Of a stretch of DNA of 49,198 bases, positions 32,931-42,200 are shown in pieces (within the stretch, counting starts at the first letter, position 1; the number at the start of each line of letters is the position of its first letter). The DNA comes from UBA7703 sp034926785. Lineage in GTDB: Bacteria; Bacillota; Clostridia; Christensenellales; CAG-138. The notes below the pieces were generated by a model. That model worked only from the letters and a program-made list of their open reading frames with translations. It searched no databases and was not told where the DNA came from. The translations under genes and the position numbers were made by a program. The stretch is from assembly GCA_034926785.1 (NCBI GenBank), contig JAYFQU010000004.1, forward strand, positions 1 through 49,198. Reading direction: 5' to 3'.

Positions 32931-33117
32931 CTGTCAAAAAAGTCCCGGGATTGTTAAGGGCCGTAGCCCTTAACCCATCAATTCCGGCTGCGCCGGCTTT
33001 GCCGCCGCGACGGATCGCCCGGGATCGGGCGGTTTCTTCGCAGCTCTTTGCCGTTCGGAGTCCGGAGGACGAGAGGCAAAGAGCGGTTGCCCCGTCAAAA
33101 AACTCGTTTTTTGATGG
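32931..33117 (-). repeat. Dispersed repeat family A, copy A4 (inverted)
   Basis: A full-length 187-bp copy in the minus orientation: CTGTCAAAAAAGTC at the left end and AACTCGTTTTTTGATGG at the right. The internal hairpins are in the family order. It lies 3 and 4 bp from two identical 24-bp hairpin copies. The surrounding 32754-33202 interval has no other gene. Confidence 0.87.
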
Positions 33118-33121
33118 TCTC

Positions 33122-33145
33122 GAGCGCACCCGAATGGATGCGCCC
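33122..33145 (-). terminator. Hairpin flanking repeat A4, right copy
   Basis: An exact 24-bp duplicate of 32904-32927, closest to the GIY-YIG gene stop at 33203. It lacks the T-rich tail, which remains with the other copy. Confidence 0.65.
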
Positions 33146-33202
33146 GTTGCCCCCCTATTCTTCGCGTTCTTGAGAGTAGGCGGCCGATCGGCTCCCCCAT
33201 GC

Positions 33203-33547
33203 TCAATACCGCGCAGCCGGATCATATTTTTCCAGCCACAAAGAGAGCAGCAGTTCCAGATCGTTGGCAAACTCGCGGTCGGTTTGGGTGTCCTTTCGCG
33301 TGAGTTCCTCCAAAACGGAAAAGGCGAACGCGTCGCTGCCGTATGTCTGCGTGTCCTTCATCAGCTTCGGATGGAAACAGCCGCCAGTCATCTCGGCGAA
33401 TTCATATCGCTTCTGGATGCCGCGCAGATCCGCGCTTGAGAGCACGAGAGCTTTACCCGTCTTGGTGTTGGTTACGGCGTAGACGCCGCCAACCTGCGCG
33501 CGCTGCTTGTAGGCGGCGAGGATGTCTTTTTTGTTTTGCGGATTCAT
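33203..33547 (-). CDS. GIY-YIG-like nuclease family protein
   Basis: A 114-residue cytosolic protein. GGVYAVTNTKTGKALVLSS near residues 20-38 corresponds to the GIY...YIG core in a degenerate form (GVY and VLS), and an arginine/lysine-rich helix with a downstream glutamate is present. This small standalone form is common in Clostridia as a conserved protein of unknown function; nuclease activity is not certain. The start ATG 33547 has GGGAGAGG upstream; an extension to 33607 is rejected. It is a single gene. Confidence 0.75.
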   Translation of the reverse strand: MNPQNKKDILAAYKQRAQVGGVYAVTNTKTGKALVLSSADLRGIQKRYEFAEMTGGCFHPKLMKDTQTYGSDAFAFSVLEELTRKDTQTDREFANDLELLLSLWLEKYDPAARY

Positions 33548-33891
33548 CGTGTTCCTCTCCCGATGGCGGCGCGGGTGTTTGGGTTGGCTTGGTGCGCTCG
33601 CCTGCAAGGATATTATACATCCGTTGCGGGCGGCATGGGGTCTACGGTGTGTGGAGTCGGGAACATGTGTTGATCAAAGCAAACCATGCTATACGATCAT
33701 CGCGATAAAAAAATCAATGCCAATCATCTAAAATACGGCGTGGAACCGTCGGCCACCCATTGGCCAAGTCAACCGTGCTCGCCTAGGTCGGCCCGATCTT
33801 GAATTGAGCAAGAATTTTTGCGGATTTGTTCGCGAAGCACGCCGATCTTAAAAAGCCACGCATGCCAACCCTCCCGGCCCGCGTGCGTTAC

Positions 33892-34893
33892 TTATCCCCC
33901 CTTATTTACCCTCTCCCTCAAAAAACCCGCCAGCAACTCCAGCGCCTTCGCCCCTTCCGGCGTGTTTAGCATCATCTGGAACTCATGCCCCAGCGACGTT
34001 TCCCCGCTCGCCGGAAGATAGCTCGCCACCTCCACCCCGTTTGCAGTCAGTGCGTCGATCATCTCCTCCGCCTGCGTGAGAAACGGGTCTTGATCTCCGC
34101 AGTCGATGAACACAGCAGGGTAATCCGGCGTGATCTGAGCCACGGTGTTCATTCGCCTGCCCGCCGGTGTGCCCTCAAACTCTCTCTCCCCCGTCAACAG
34201 CGCGATGGATTTCGCGATCATCGGAAACCCCGTCGCGCGAACCGTATCCATATTGTAATAGCCGCAGTGCAGCGCAACGCCCAGCAGCTGCTCCTTCGTA
34301 ATGGCAGGTATGCCCCCCGTCTCCTCGCGGAACGCGGGATTGGTATAATACAGCCCCATTTGAGAGCTTAGGTGTGCGCCCGCGCTGTCCCCCGCGAGGA
34401 ACACGCGCGCCGTGTCGATGCCATATTCATCCGCATGGTCTATCAGGTACGCAATCGCCTCGTTCATCTGCAAAATCTGCGTGGGGTACCGCCCGTCCGG
34501 AGCCAGCATATAGTTGATGTTGGCGACGACATAGCCGTAGGACGCGAGCATCCTGCAATATGGCGCCAGCTCCCGCTTATCCCCCATCAGGTAATAGCCC
34601 CCGTGCGCATAGACAATCAGCGGCTGCTTGCTCACGCTCTTTGCGGCGTAGAGATCCATCTCGCCATTTTGAAAACGGCTCCCATATGAAATATTCTTTC
34701 CACGCTGCACCACCGAAGCGAGCGCCGCCATGCGCCAGTTCGCCGCAGCGTCCGCCCCGCCGATGCTGCCCAGGGTGATGATCCGCTCCCGGAACGCAGG
34801 GCTGCACGACCAAACAGTCATGATTGCCACAAGCAGCGCGAGCAGCGCCGCGAGCGCAATAAGCCACCATCGCCGATCAAACCTCTTCTTCAC
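33892..34893 (-). CDS. Membrane-anchored alpha/beta hydrolase (HSL-type esterase)
   Basis: A 333-residue esterase. An N-terminal hydrophobic helix (about 9-28) anchors or exports it. The alpha/beta hydrolase-3 core has the oxyanion HGG (97-99), nucleophile elbow GDSAG (S170), an acidic DQDPF and the final GHEFQ histidine, so the triad is complete. The start codon is GTG 34893 with GGGGG 8 bp before it. It resembles the hormone-sensitive-lipase family acting on small esters. It is divergent from putP across 192 bp. Confidence 0.87.
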   Translation of the reverse strand: MKKRFDRRWWLIALAALLALLVAIMTVWSCSPAFRERIITLGSIGGADAAANWRMAALASVVQRGKNISYGSRFQNGEMDLYAAKSVSKQPLIVYAHGGYYLMGDKRELAPYCRMLASYGYVVANINYMLAPDGRYPTQILQMNEAIAYLIDHADEYGIDTARVFLAGDSAGAHLSSQMGLYYTNPAFREETGGIPAITKEQLLGVALHCGYYNMDTVRATGFPMIAKSIALLTGEREFEGTPAGRRMNTVAQITPDYPAVFIDCGDQDPFLTQAEEMIDALTANGVEVASYLPASGETSLGHEFQMMLNTPEGAKALELLAGFLRERVNKGG

Positions 34894-34999
34894 GCCCTAT
34901 GCCCCCGCATTGATATTACCTGTATTATACACATTTTGCCGCGCCGCCGCGCAGCAGCCGGCAAAATCAGGTCAAATCCGCAACCCGGCGTGTTTTTTC

Positions 35000-35029
35000 T
35001 TGCGCAACCGCCGCGCATTGTTGTATAAT
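35000..35029 (+). promoter_or_regulatory. Sigma-A promoter of putP
   Basis: TTGCGC (35000-35005), an 18-bp spacer and TATAAT (35024-35029), 57 bp before the putP ATG. Confidence 0.6.
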
Positions 35030-35085
35030 CTACGCGCAATTCTGCATCTTTATTCTAAAAATCTTATGAACGGCAGGTATCTTGC

Positions 35086-36633
35086 ATGTTAGCAGACCAG
35101 GTTCAGCATTTGATTGCCATCGTGGCCTACATGGCGGTCGTCATCGCCATCGGCGTCATCTTCGCCAAACGCGCGAACAAGGACACCGAATCCTATTTCC
35201 TCGGCGGGCGTACACTCGGCCCGTGGGTTTCCGCGTTCAGTGCGGAGGCTTCCGACATGTCCGGCTGGCTCCTGATGGGTCTGCCCGGCCTCGCCTACTG
35301 GAGCGGGCTTGCCAGCGCGGGCTGGACGGCGATCGGCCTTGCTATCGGAACCTATCTCAACTGGCTCATCGTCTCCAAGCGTCTGCGCCGCTACAGCGTC
35401 GCCGTGGACGCCATCACGATCCCGGACTTTTTCTCCGGCCGCTTCCATGAGAAGAAGCGCGTGCTGATGACGATTGCGTCGGTCATGATCATCGTATTCT
35501 TCACGCCCTATGCGGGCAGTTGCCTCATGGCCTGCGGAAAGCTCTTCAGCCAGCTTTTTGGCGCTTCCTATAACACCATGGTCATCGTCGCCGCCGTATT
35601 CGTGCTCACCTATACCTTCCTCGGCGGCTTCCTTGCCGAGAGTACATCGGACTTCATGCAGGCCGTGGTCATGATCGTTGCGCTCGTGCTCGTGGTCGTG
35701 CTCGGCATTTCTGCTGCGGGCGGGCTTAGCGTGGTCATCGAAAACGCAAAGAGCATCCCCGGATTCTGGAGCTTTATCACCTCCGCCACCCCCACGGGCG
35801 AAGCCGCCAACGGCGCCGCCCTCTTCGGTGCGGCGAGCAAATACACCGGGCTGGCAGTCGCCTCCGCGATGGCCTGGGGTCTTGGCTACTTCGGCATGCC
35901 GCAGGTGCTGCTGCGCTTCATGGGCATCCGCTCCGAACATGAACTGACCCGCTCGCGCCGCATCGCGACCGTTTGGGTGGTCATCTCGCTTGCCACGGCC
36001 GTGTTCATCGGCATCATCGGGCGCGTGCTCTATTCGGATGCATACATGGTCTACGGCTCCGGCAACACGGAGAATATCTTCATCCTGCTTTCCACCAAAC
36101 TGCTGCCGCCGCTGCTGGCGGGGCTGGTCTGCGCGGGCATTCTCGCCGCTGCGATCAGCTCTTCGGACTCCTATCTGCTGATCTCCGCCTCCGCCGTCTC
36201 CAAAAATGTCTGGCAGGGGCTGATCCGCAAAAACGCCTCCGAGCAGGAGACCCTATGGGTTTCCCGCATCGTGCTGGTGCTCATCACGATCTTCGCGATC
36301 TTTGTCGCAACCGGCAACAACAAGGTCATCTTCACCATCGTGGACTTCGCCTGGGCGGGCTTCGGCGCGGCGTTCGGCCCGCTGATGCTCTTCTCCCTTT
36401 TCTGGAAGCGCACCACCTATGCCGGAGCCATCGCGGGCATGATCGCCGGCGGCGGCATGGTGTTCCTATGGAACTTTGTTATCAGCAAGCTTGGCGGCGT
36501 CTGGGGCATCTACGAGCTGCTACCCGCGTTCCTCTTCTCCTGCGTCGTCATCGTCGTGGTTTCGCTCCTGACCAGGAAGCCGAGCGAAGAGATTCGGAAG
36601 GAATTCGACAGCGTGAGCAAAAAAGCCGCCTAA
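35086..36633 (+). CDS. putP: Sodium/proline symporter
   Basis: A 515-residue integral membrane protein of the SSS (solute:sodium symporter) family with about 13 helices. The beginning is typical of PutP: FAKRANKDTESYFLGGRTLG followed by SAFSAEASDMSGWLLMGLPG, which lines the sodium/substrate site. FFTPYAGSCLMACGKLF and the mid-region GMPQVLLRFMGIRSEHEL are also PutP-like rather than pantothenate or glucose transporter-like. It imports proline with Na+. A hairpin (36649-36682) lies beyond its stop. Confidence 0.92.
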   Translation: MLADQVQHLIAIVAYMAVVIAIGVIFAKRANKDTESYFLGGRTLGPWVSAFSAEASDMSGWLLMGLPGLAYWSGLASAGWTAIGLAIGTYLNWLIVSKRLRRYSVAVDAITIPDFFSGRFHEKKRVLMTIASVMIIVFFTPYAGSCLMACGKLFSQLFGASYNTMVIVAAVFVLTYTFLGGFLAESTSDFMQAVVMIVALVLVVVLGISAAGGLSVVIENAKSIPGFWSFITSATPTGEAANGAALFGAASKYTGLAVASAMAWGLGYFGMPQVLLRFMGIRSEHELTRSRRIATVWVVISLATAVFIGIIGRVLYSDAYMVYGSGNTENIFILLSTKLLPPLLAGLVCAGILAAAISSSDSYLLISASAVSKNVWQGLIRKNASEQETLWVSRIVLVLITIFAIFVATGNNKVIFTIVDFAWAGFGAAFGPLMLFSLFWKRTTYAGAIAGMIAGGGMVFLWNFVISKLGGVWGIYELLPAFLFSCVVIVVVSLLTRKPSEEIRKEFDSVSKKAA

Positions 36634-36648
36634 TGCCCCGATTGTTCC

Positions 36649-36682
36649 GCAACTGCGCCGCCCTTTGGGGCGGCGCAGTTGC
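36649..36682. terminator. Perfect long hairpin after putP
   Basis: GCAACTGCGCCGCC/GGCGGCGCAGTTGC (14-bp perfect stem, loop CTTTGG), 15 bp beyond the putP stop. No T-run follows, so it could be a Rho-independent terminator of weak type or an mRNA-stabilising hairpin. Confidence 0.55.
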
Positions 36683-36712
36683 GCTGCGCACCGGCACACT
36701 TTGGCGCAAACA

Positions 36713-36741
36713 TTGCGAAAAAACGCCGTTGGCGTTATACT
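36713..36741 (+). promoter_or_regulatory. Sigma-A promoter of the MraY-family gene
   Basis: TTGCGA (36713-36718), a 17-bp spacer and TATACT (36736-36741), 28 bp upstream of the ATG at 36770. Confidence 0.65.
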
Positions 36742-36769
36742 GTTGCTATTCTTGTTTGGAGAGAACTGC

Positions 36770-37741
36770 ATGCTCTATACCATTTTTTCGATTCCCTACG
36801 ACGTTCGCTGGATTTTGATCAGCGTGCTCGTGTCGTTGATTCTCACTTTTTTTGCCATCAAAACCGGCCTTGACCGTCTGCCCAAGGATCAAGGCAGAAA
36901 ATACGCCGTCAACGGCGAACTCGCCAAGGGCAAGCCGCGCGGCGCGGGGCTCATCTTCAGCCTCTGCTGCACCGTTGTGTTTTTGGTGTTCGTTCCGTTC
37001 CGCTGGGAGTATGTGATCTACTATGTGCTGTTCCTGCTCTCCATGCTCTCGGGTTATCTGGACGACCGCAGCAAGCACTCCTGGGGTGAGTGGAAAAAGG
37101 GCCTGCTGGATCTGGCGATCTGTCTGGCAGCCTCGGTCACCTACCTCGTCTTCAACGGCGCCCACAGCCTCTCGCTCTTTGGCTGGACGCTGGTTCTGCC
37201 GCAGTGGCTGTTCCTGATTGTCGCGACGTTTGTGCTCTGGATTTCGATTAACTTCACCAATTGTACGGACGGTGTTGACGGCTTACTCGGCACGATCGCC
37301 TCAATCTCGTTGGCGACCTTTGCCATCATCTTTCTGCTCAGGGGCGATTCGAGCGACCTCGCGCAGATGTGCCTCGTGTTCATCGCCTCGCTGATGGCCT
37401 ATCTTGTGTTCAACGCCTCGCCCAGTCAGATCATCATGGGGGACGCGGGTTCGCGCACGGTTGGCATCTTCCTCGGCGTGATGGCGCTCAAGACACATAA
37501 CCTACTCTTCCTCATCCCAGTTGCGCTGGTGATCATCCTCGACGGCGGCATCGGCCTGTTTAAGCTGCTCTTCATCCGCCTGACAAAGATCAAAGGCTTT
37601 CTCAAATCCGTCCGTACCCCCTTGCATGACCACGCCCGCTTTAAATGGGGCTGGTCGGATACGCAGGTCGGCTATCGCTTCGCGATCCTTCAGTTTCTCG
37701 TCAGCGGTCTTTGCATCGCGGCGCTGCTACTGCAAAAATAG
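36770..37741 (+). CDS. mraY: MraY-family phospho-sugar transferase
   Basis: A 323-residue polytopic membrane enzyme (about ten helices). It matches the polyprenyl-phosphate phospho-sugar transferase family: the aspartate pair in GYLDDRSK, the NCTDGVDGLLG loop (MraY NxTDGxDG), MGDAGSRTVG, and PLHDHARFKWGW in place of the MraY HHH region. This places it nearer to MraY (lipid I synthesis) than to WecA/TagO, but one histidine is Asp. It is alone and outside a division gene cluster, so it may be a second paralogue. ATG 36770 has GGAGAG 7 bp upstream and follows a good promoter. Confidence 0.82.
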   Translation: MLYTIFSIPYDVRWILISVLVSLILTFFAIKTGLDRLPKDQGRKYAVNGELAKGKPRGAGLIFSLCCTVVFLVFVPFRWEYVIYYVLFLLSMLSGYLDDRSKHSWGEWKKGLLDLAICLAASVTYLVFNGAHSLSLFGWTLVLPQWLFLIVATFVLWISINFTNCTDGVDGLLGTIASISLATFAIIFLLRGDSSDLAQMCLVFIASLMAYLVFNASPSQIIMGDAGSRTVGIFLGVMALKTHNLLFLIPVALVIILDGGIGLFKLLFIRLTKIKGFLKSVRTPLHDHARFKWGWSDTQVGYRFAILQFLVSGLCIAALLLQK

Positions 37742-37760
37742 TCCAGCAGACCATCCTTTA

Positions 37761-37786
37761 CGCCGCCCGAACGGGCGGCGTTTTTT
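37761..37786 (+). terminator. Intrinsic terminator of the MraY-family gene
   Basis: CGCCGCCCGAACGGGCGGCG followed by TTTTTT, 20 bp after the stop. Confidence 0.88.
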
Positions 37787-37800
37787 GTTGCCGGCGCACA

Positions 37801-37837
37801 AAGCGGCGCGCCGCCCGGTTTTGTTGGCGGCGCGCCG
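37801..37837 (-). terminator. Terminator-like hairpin at the end of the tubulin/actin operon
   Basis: A perfect 12-bp inverted repeat, CGGCGCGCCGCC/GGCGGCGCGCCG, with a 10-bp loop, 25 bp beyond the last stop of the minus-strand operon (37862). A CTTTG tail follows on the minus strand. Confidence 0.6.
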
Positions 37838-37861
37838 TCCGGCCGGATTCTATTGGGCTGT

Positions 37862-39223
37862 CTAAGGCCTCCTCACGAGTTTTCCCTTGGATGCCAAGGT
37901 GAAGAATGCCCTGTTGATCACCTTCATGACCGTGAGTTCGTCAATTCGATAGTGCTTCTCAGCGGGATCGTCCGTCACCGTGTAAAAGTCCTTCCAACGG
38001 GATTCACCCGCGTTCGGATCTTCAAACGACGGAACCAGATATGCTTCTTCCGACTCCACGCTCCTCATCAGGCACGCGAGAATAGAATTCCCGGTCTGAT
38101 CCTCCTGTAAGGCTTCACGATTTGTCGCGCTCGTCTGCACCAAAACATAGCGGTAACCCTGCCGCTGGATGATATTTGTCCAATCCTCTCTGGATGCAAC
38201 CCCCGCGAGGCTTTTTACCAGCGCAAGAGCGTCGCTTATCTTGTCCGGCGGGTGCGGGGGCGGCGGCGGATCGATGATCTTTGAATGGATGCGATCGATC
38301 TGCAGCCGCACCTCCTCCAGCACAGGGACGAGCGTTTTCAGGTATGGCTCTTTGGTTTTTGCGTCCGTCAGCGCGCTGCCAATCGCCATGCCGGGGTCCG
38401 GCTTCTTGGACAGTTCCCCCAGGGAAATGGCCATATCTGCCAGTTGCCGGTTGGTCTGATTCTGCTCCGATCCGGTCCTTCGGATACAGCGCTCCGCGCG
38501 TGAGGCGGAGACGGCAAGCCAAACGACGCCGCCTAGCATCAGCACGCCTGTTGCGCAGGCGATGATCGGGAGGATGGGCGTCTCCAGCCCCGCCTTCTCT
38601 TCTTCTCCGGCGGACGGGCTGGCGACTGTCTCCTGCGTGATCGGCAGAGGCGTACCGCCAATCTCCGTCGCTTCGTTCTGCTGCTGAAGCGCCGCAATCT
38701 GCGCGCGCAGATCCTCCATTGTCGCAGCATCCTGAATCTTCGCGCGGTTATGCGCCATGATGACCAAGCTTGCGTCCACCCAAACCTCGGCCGGCAGTTC
38801 CGGCTGCGGCGCCGCGGTCGCTCCCGGCGTCGGGTCGGCATTCGGGTCCGGCGCGGCGGCGTTCGCATCCGGAACATCAGCCGGAGCGCTCGCCGTTTGC
38901 TGCGCAGGCCACAGGGAAACCCTGACCTTGCCCTCCAGCTTGTCGCTCCCCAGGCCCCCGTCTGCCGCGGTATAGAGATAAAGAACCACAACGGCAACGG
39001 TCTCCTCGCTCTTGTCGGCCTGATAGGTCGGCGGAGCATTGTCGACGGGATTCAGCCTGCCAATCTGCTTGCCATTTTCTGCATAACATGGTTCCGTCCC
39101 TGAGATGGAGACTTCGATCGTTCCCTCTCCCGCCGCGCTGGCAGCGGAAAACACGGGAATGCAAACCACCAGCAGCAACGCAAGAAGCGCGCAAACCACC
39201 GGCATCCTTTTCCATTGTTTCAT
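37862..39223 (-). CDS. Operon gene 5: single-span membrane protein with surface and cytosolic domains
   Basis: A 453-residue protein that I do not recognise. A signal peptide (about 1-30) and an outer domain (30-110) lead to a proline/alanine/aspartate-rich spacer with PDPNADPTPG (about 110-132). A heptad-like stretch (DLRAQIAALQQQNEA, about 161-175) follows, then one transmembrane helix (about 217-242). A cytosolic part (245-453) has a proline run (PPPPPHPP) and a compact C-terminal domain. The topology would connect the cell surface with the cytosol. It starts 15 bp after the actin-like gene, with GGAAGGGAG upstream, and ends the five-gene operon. The partner and role are inferred from context only. 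Confidence 0.78.
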   Translation of the reverse strand: MKQWKRMPVVCALLALLLVVCIPVFSAASAAGEGTIEVSISGTEPCYAENGKQIGRLNPVDNAPPTYQADKSEETVAVVVLYLYTAADGGLGSDKLEGKVRVSLWPAQQTASAPADVPDANAAAPDPNADPTPGATAAPQPELPAEVWVDASLVIMAHNRAKIQDAATMEDLRAQIAALQQQNEATEIGGTPLPITQETVASPSAGEEEKAGLETPILPIIACATGVLMLGGVVWLAVSASRAERCIRRTGSEQNQTNRQLADMAISLGELSKKPDPGMAIGSALTDAKTKEPYLKTLVPVLEEVRLQIDRIHSKIIDPPPPPHPPDKISDALALVKSLAGVASREDWTNIIQRQGYRYVLVQTSATNREALQEDQTGNSILACLMRSVESEEAYLVPSFEDPNAGESRWKDFYTVTDDPAEKHYRIDELTVMKVINRAFFTLASKGKLVRRP

Positions 39224-39238
39224 AGCGTGCTCCCTTCC

Positions 39239-42200
39239 TTATACCGTGCGTTTTTCGGCCGTTGGCCCCAGATAGAAATTGCTGACGACCTCTACAGCGC
39301 TGAGGAAATATCCCTTATCCGGCTGTGATTTTCTGATACCGCCTTCAATGCCGCGCCTGTCGATGATGGATGCGTCGTACTCATCCCGTTCAAACGCCCA
39401 GTCAAAGCTCGCGATGGCGCACTGGCGATATGCCTTAAGGAAGCGCTCAAACTCAGCCTGATCCGTCTCGATATCCTTCCTTCCGTAGTGGATGGAGTGG
39501 TAAGTCTTGATATCGGAATCATGATCGTCCTTGCGGTCGAAATAGATCTGCTTCGCCGTGACGCGCCTCTCATCGATCAAACCCTCGCGCAGATCCATCA
39601 GCGCGCCAAAGGCGACCTCCTCCTTCGGCATGTCCGAGAATAGGCACCCGAAGTTTTCACGCTGGATGGAGATCCCCGCCGCCTCCTGGAAAAGCTGATA
39701 GACAAAGAAGCGAATCCGCTCCAGATCCGGCTCGACCCAGCTGATCATCTTTGAACCGTTTCCGGCAAAGAGCAGTGCAACGCTCAGCTTCGGGTTGCTG
39801 TCCCCACGCAGCATCATGCCGGAAAGCCAGATGGAAGCGGCGAGGTAAAACGCGATCCTCTTCTTCAGACTCAGCAGCAGCGAATCGCTGCGGTTCCCCG
39901 CGCAATAGTGCATAAACGCGTCTCCAAAGTTGTTGGCGACCAGCGCCGCGGCGGGATTATCCGGATCGAACGGCACGCGAAGCGCGAAGAGATCCTCGAT
40001 GATGCTGTTTGCATTCGGGCCGTAGATGTTCGCAACATACTTTTCCTTGTCTACGATGACCTTATCGATCCCGTCATCCGCCCTTCGCATAAGCAATTTC
40101 AATATTTCGTTCTCACGATGGGTCAGCTTATCCAGCAGTACTTTGCGAGCGCCGAACCCGAGTGAGGTGGAATAGGAATTTCTCTTGTTCCCTTCCCCGT
40201 TCATGCTGATAAAGATATCCGTCGAACCGCCGCCGATATCGACCACATAATAGTTCTCCGCCCCCTCGTCCTGACTCACGGTAAAGCGGAAGACCGCCTC
40301 GCTCTCCGTGATGGTATCGACGAATTCGTCTTGGCTCCCGACGCCCGCCTCGGCACCGCCCGGCGGCACGATCAGCAGCCCCGTCGTCGCGCAGACCGCA
40401 CGGAGCATCTCGTTGAGCGCGGTATAGAACGCCTTACGCGTCATCTCGTCAAACGCGAGCGGGTAGGACGCCGTGAGCTTGATCTTGCCGCAGCGCTGGC
40501 TGCGCGCTTCCAGCGCGATCATCACGAGCATCTGCGCGAGAATCGCGCGGATGCGATGCTGGTTCACCGGGTCCGCCTGCGCCCACTTGAGGTTGGAATA
40601 AATCGTCGGCCAATACTCCACTTCACGCTTTGCGGCAAACCCGCGGAAATAGATCCAGCTGTCGCGCAGATAGTTGCGCGCCACGTTCTCGCTGATTGCG
40701 TCGGCCAGAATCGTCTGCATCGGGATGCAGGAGGGATAGCGCGCGGCAAGGTTCGGATCCGCAATCAGTTCACTGTAGGAAATCGTCTTGTGTTCCGGCT
40801 GCCGCCTCTGCCCGCCGCGCTCCTTCGGCGTTGGCAGCGGCGGGAAGAAATAGCGCTCTAAGCGCGAGTTTTCGATGCCTTCCGCGTCATAGGTGTTGAT
40901 CAGCGGCAGGCTCCAGAGATTGATGCCGCTCAGGCGGTTGGAAGGAACACCCTCCAACCCGCCGTAGATGGTGGTGGACGAGGTGCCAAAGTCCATCGCC
41001 GCGCGATAGACGCGGTTGTCGTCCCCATTGGGAAGTTCCTGCCGGTCGCGTATTAAAAAGTATCCGATCGGCGCGTTGTTCTTGAGCAGCACGCAGCACT
41101 CCGGCGCATAGGTCAGCTTATAGTACGTGATCGATCCGTCAATGCCGTCCCGCCTGTCATAGGTCTTTGCGCGGTACTCCGGCCGCCGTTTGAGCGGCTC
41201 AATCCGATAGTCGTTGACCTCGTAGCAGATCATGAAATAATCGGTCCAATTTGCGATTTTTTGCCTCGGCCAGATGCCCGCGGTGCAGAGATTGCGCCAA
41301 TAGGTGTTGTCAATCTCACTTTCGCTATAGGTTTTGGAGAAGCGGATATCTCCGAACGTGACCGTTACCGTGATGCTGCTGAGTTCCACCGATCTGGCGA
41401 CAAACTCGCAGTCGATGGCATAGGTCGGCGAGCAGTTCAGGTTGCTCTGCCAAAGCTGCCAGAAGGTTTCCGTCACCGGCATGGCGACGAAGAAATGCGC
41501 ATAATCCCCGCCCTGCTTCTGCTGGGAAAAGATGCTCTGCGGCGAGATGCCGCCGGCAAATTTATGGGTATCCGGAATCGAACTTGCGGCGGAGTTCTGC
41601 TCAATGCGGGAATAGAATACGTGATCGAGGAAGATCTGCAGCTTGTTCGGCACTCGAACGTTGAGGAGCTTGAGTCCCGTGCGCTGGGTCTCCGCGGCAA
41701 AGAAGCCAGTGATGTCCGGCATCGTTCCTCCGTTGAGATGATAGGCCTGATTCAGCGCTTCCTCATATTGCTCAAGGATATCCTTGTTTTGTGTCTCCGG
41801 CACCTGGGCGCGATACATGGCCAGCCATTCCTTGAGCATCAGCGCGTGCACGGGCAGCATGGCAAAGGAACGCTCGCCCTCCGCGCCGGGGAGCATGAAC
41901 GGAGTCGCCGTCCCCCGCCGCTCCACCACGGGCGCGTTCGCCATTTCGCTTGTGAGCCACGGGATTCGCCCCGGATAGATCGCGCGGAGGCTGTCCCAGG
42001 CGTCTTTCGTCGGCACCAGATGCACCGTAGGGGATGTCATGGCGATGGGATACTCGCGCCCGTCCTTCTCAATATAAAAGACGTCCATCGTATCCCAGTG
42101 ATCGCGGCTCGGGCGAACGCTGTAAGCAGCCCGGATATAGGCGCTGAGCGGCTGCCCTTCGCGGAAATCAATCGTCCTTGTCTGTAGCGAAACCCCATAG

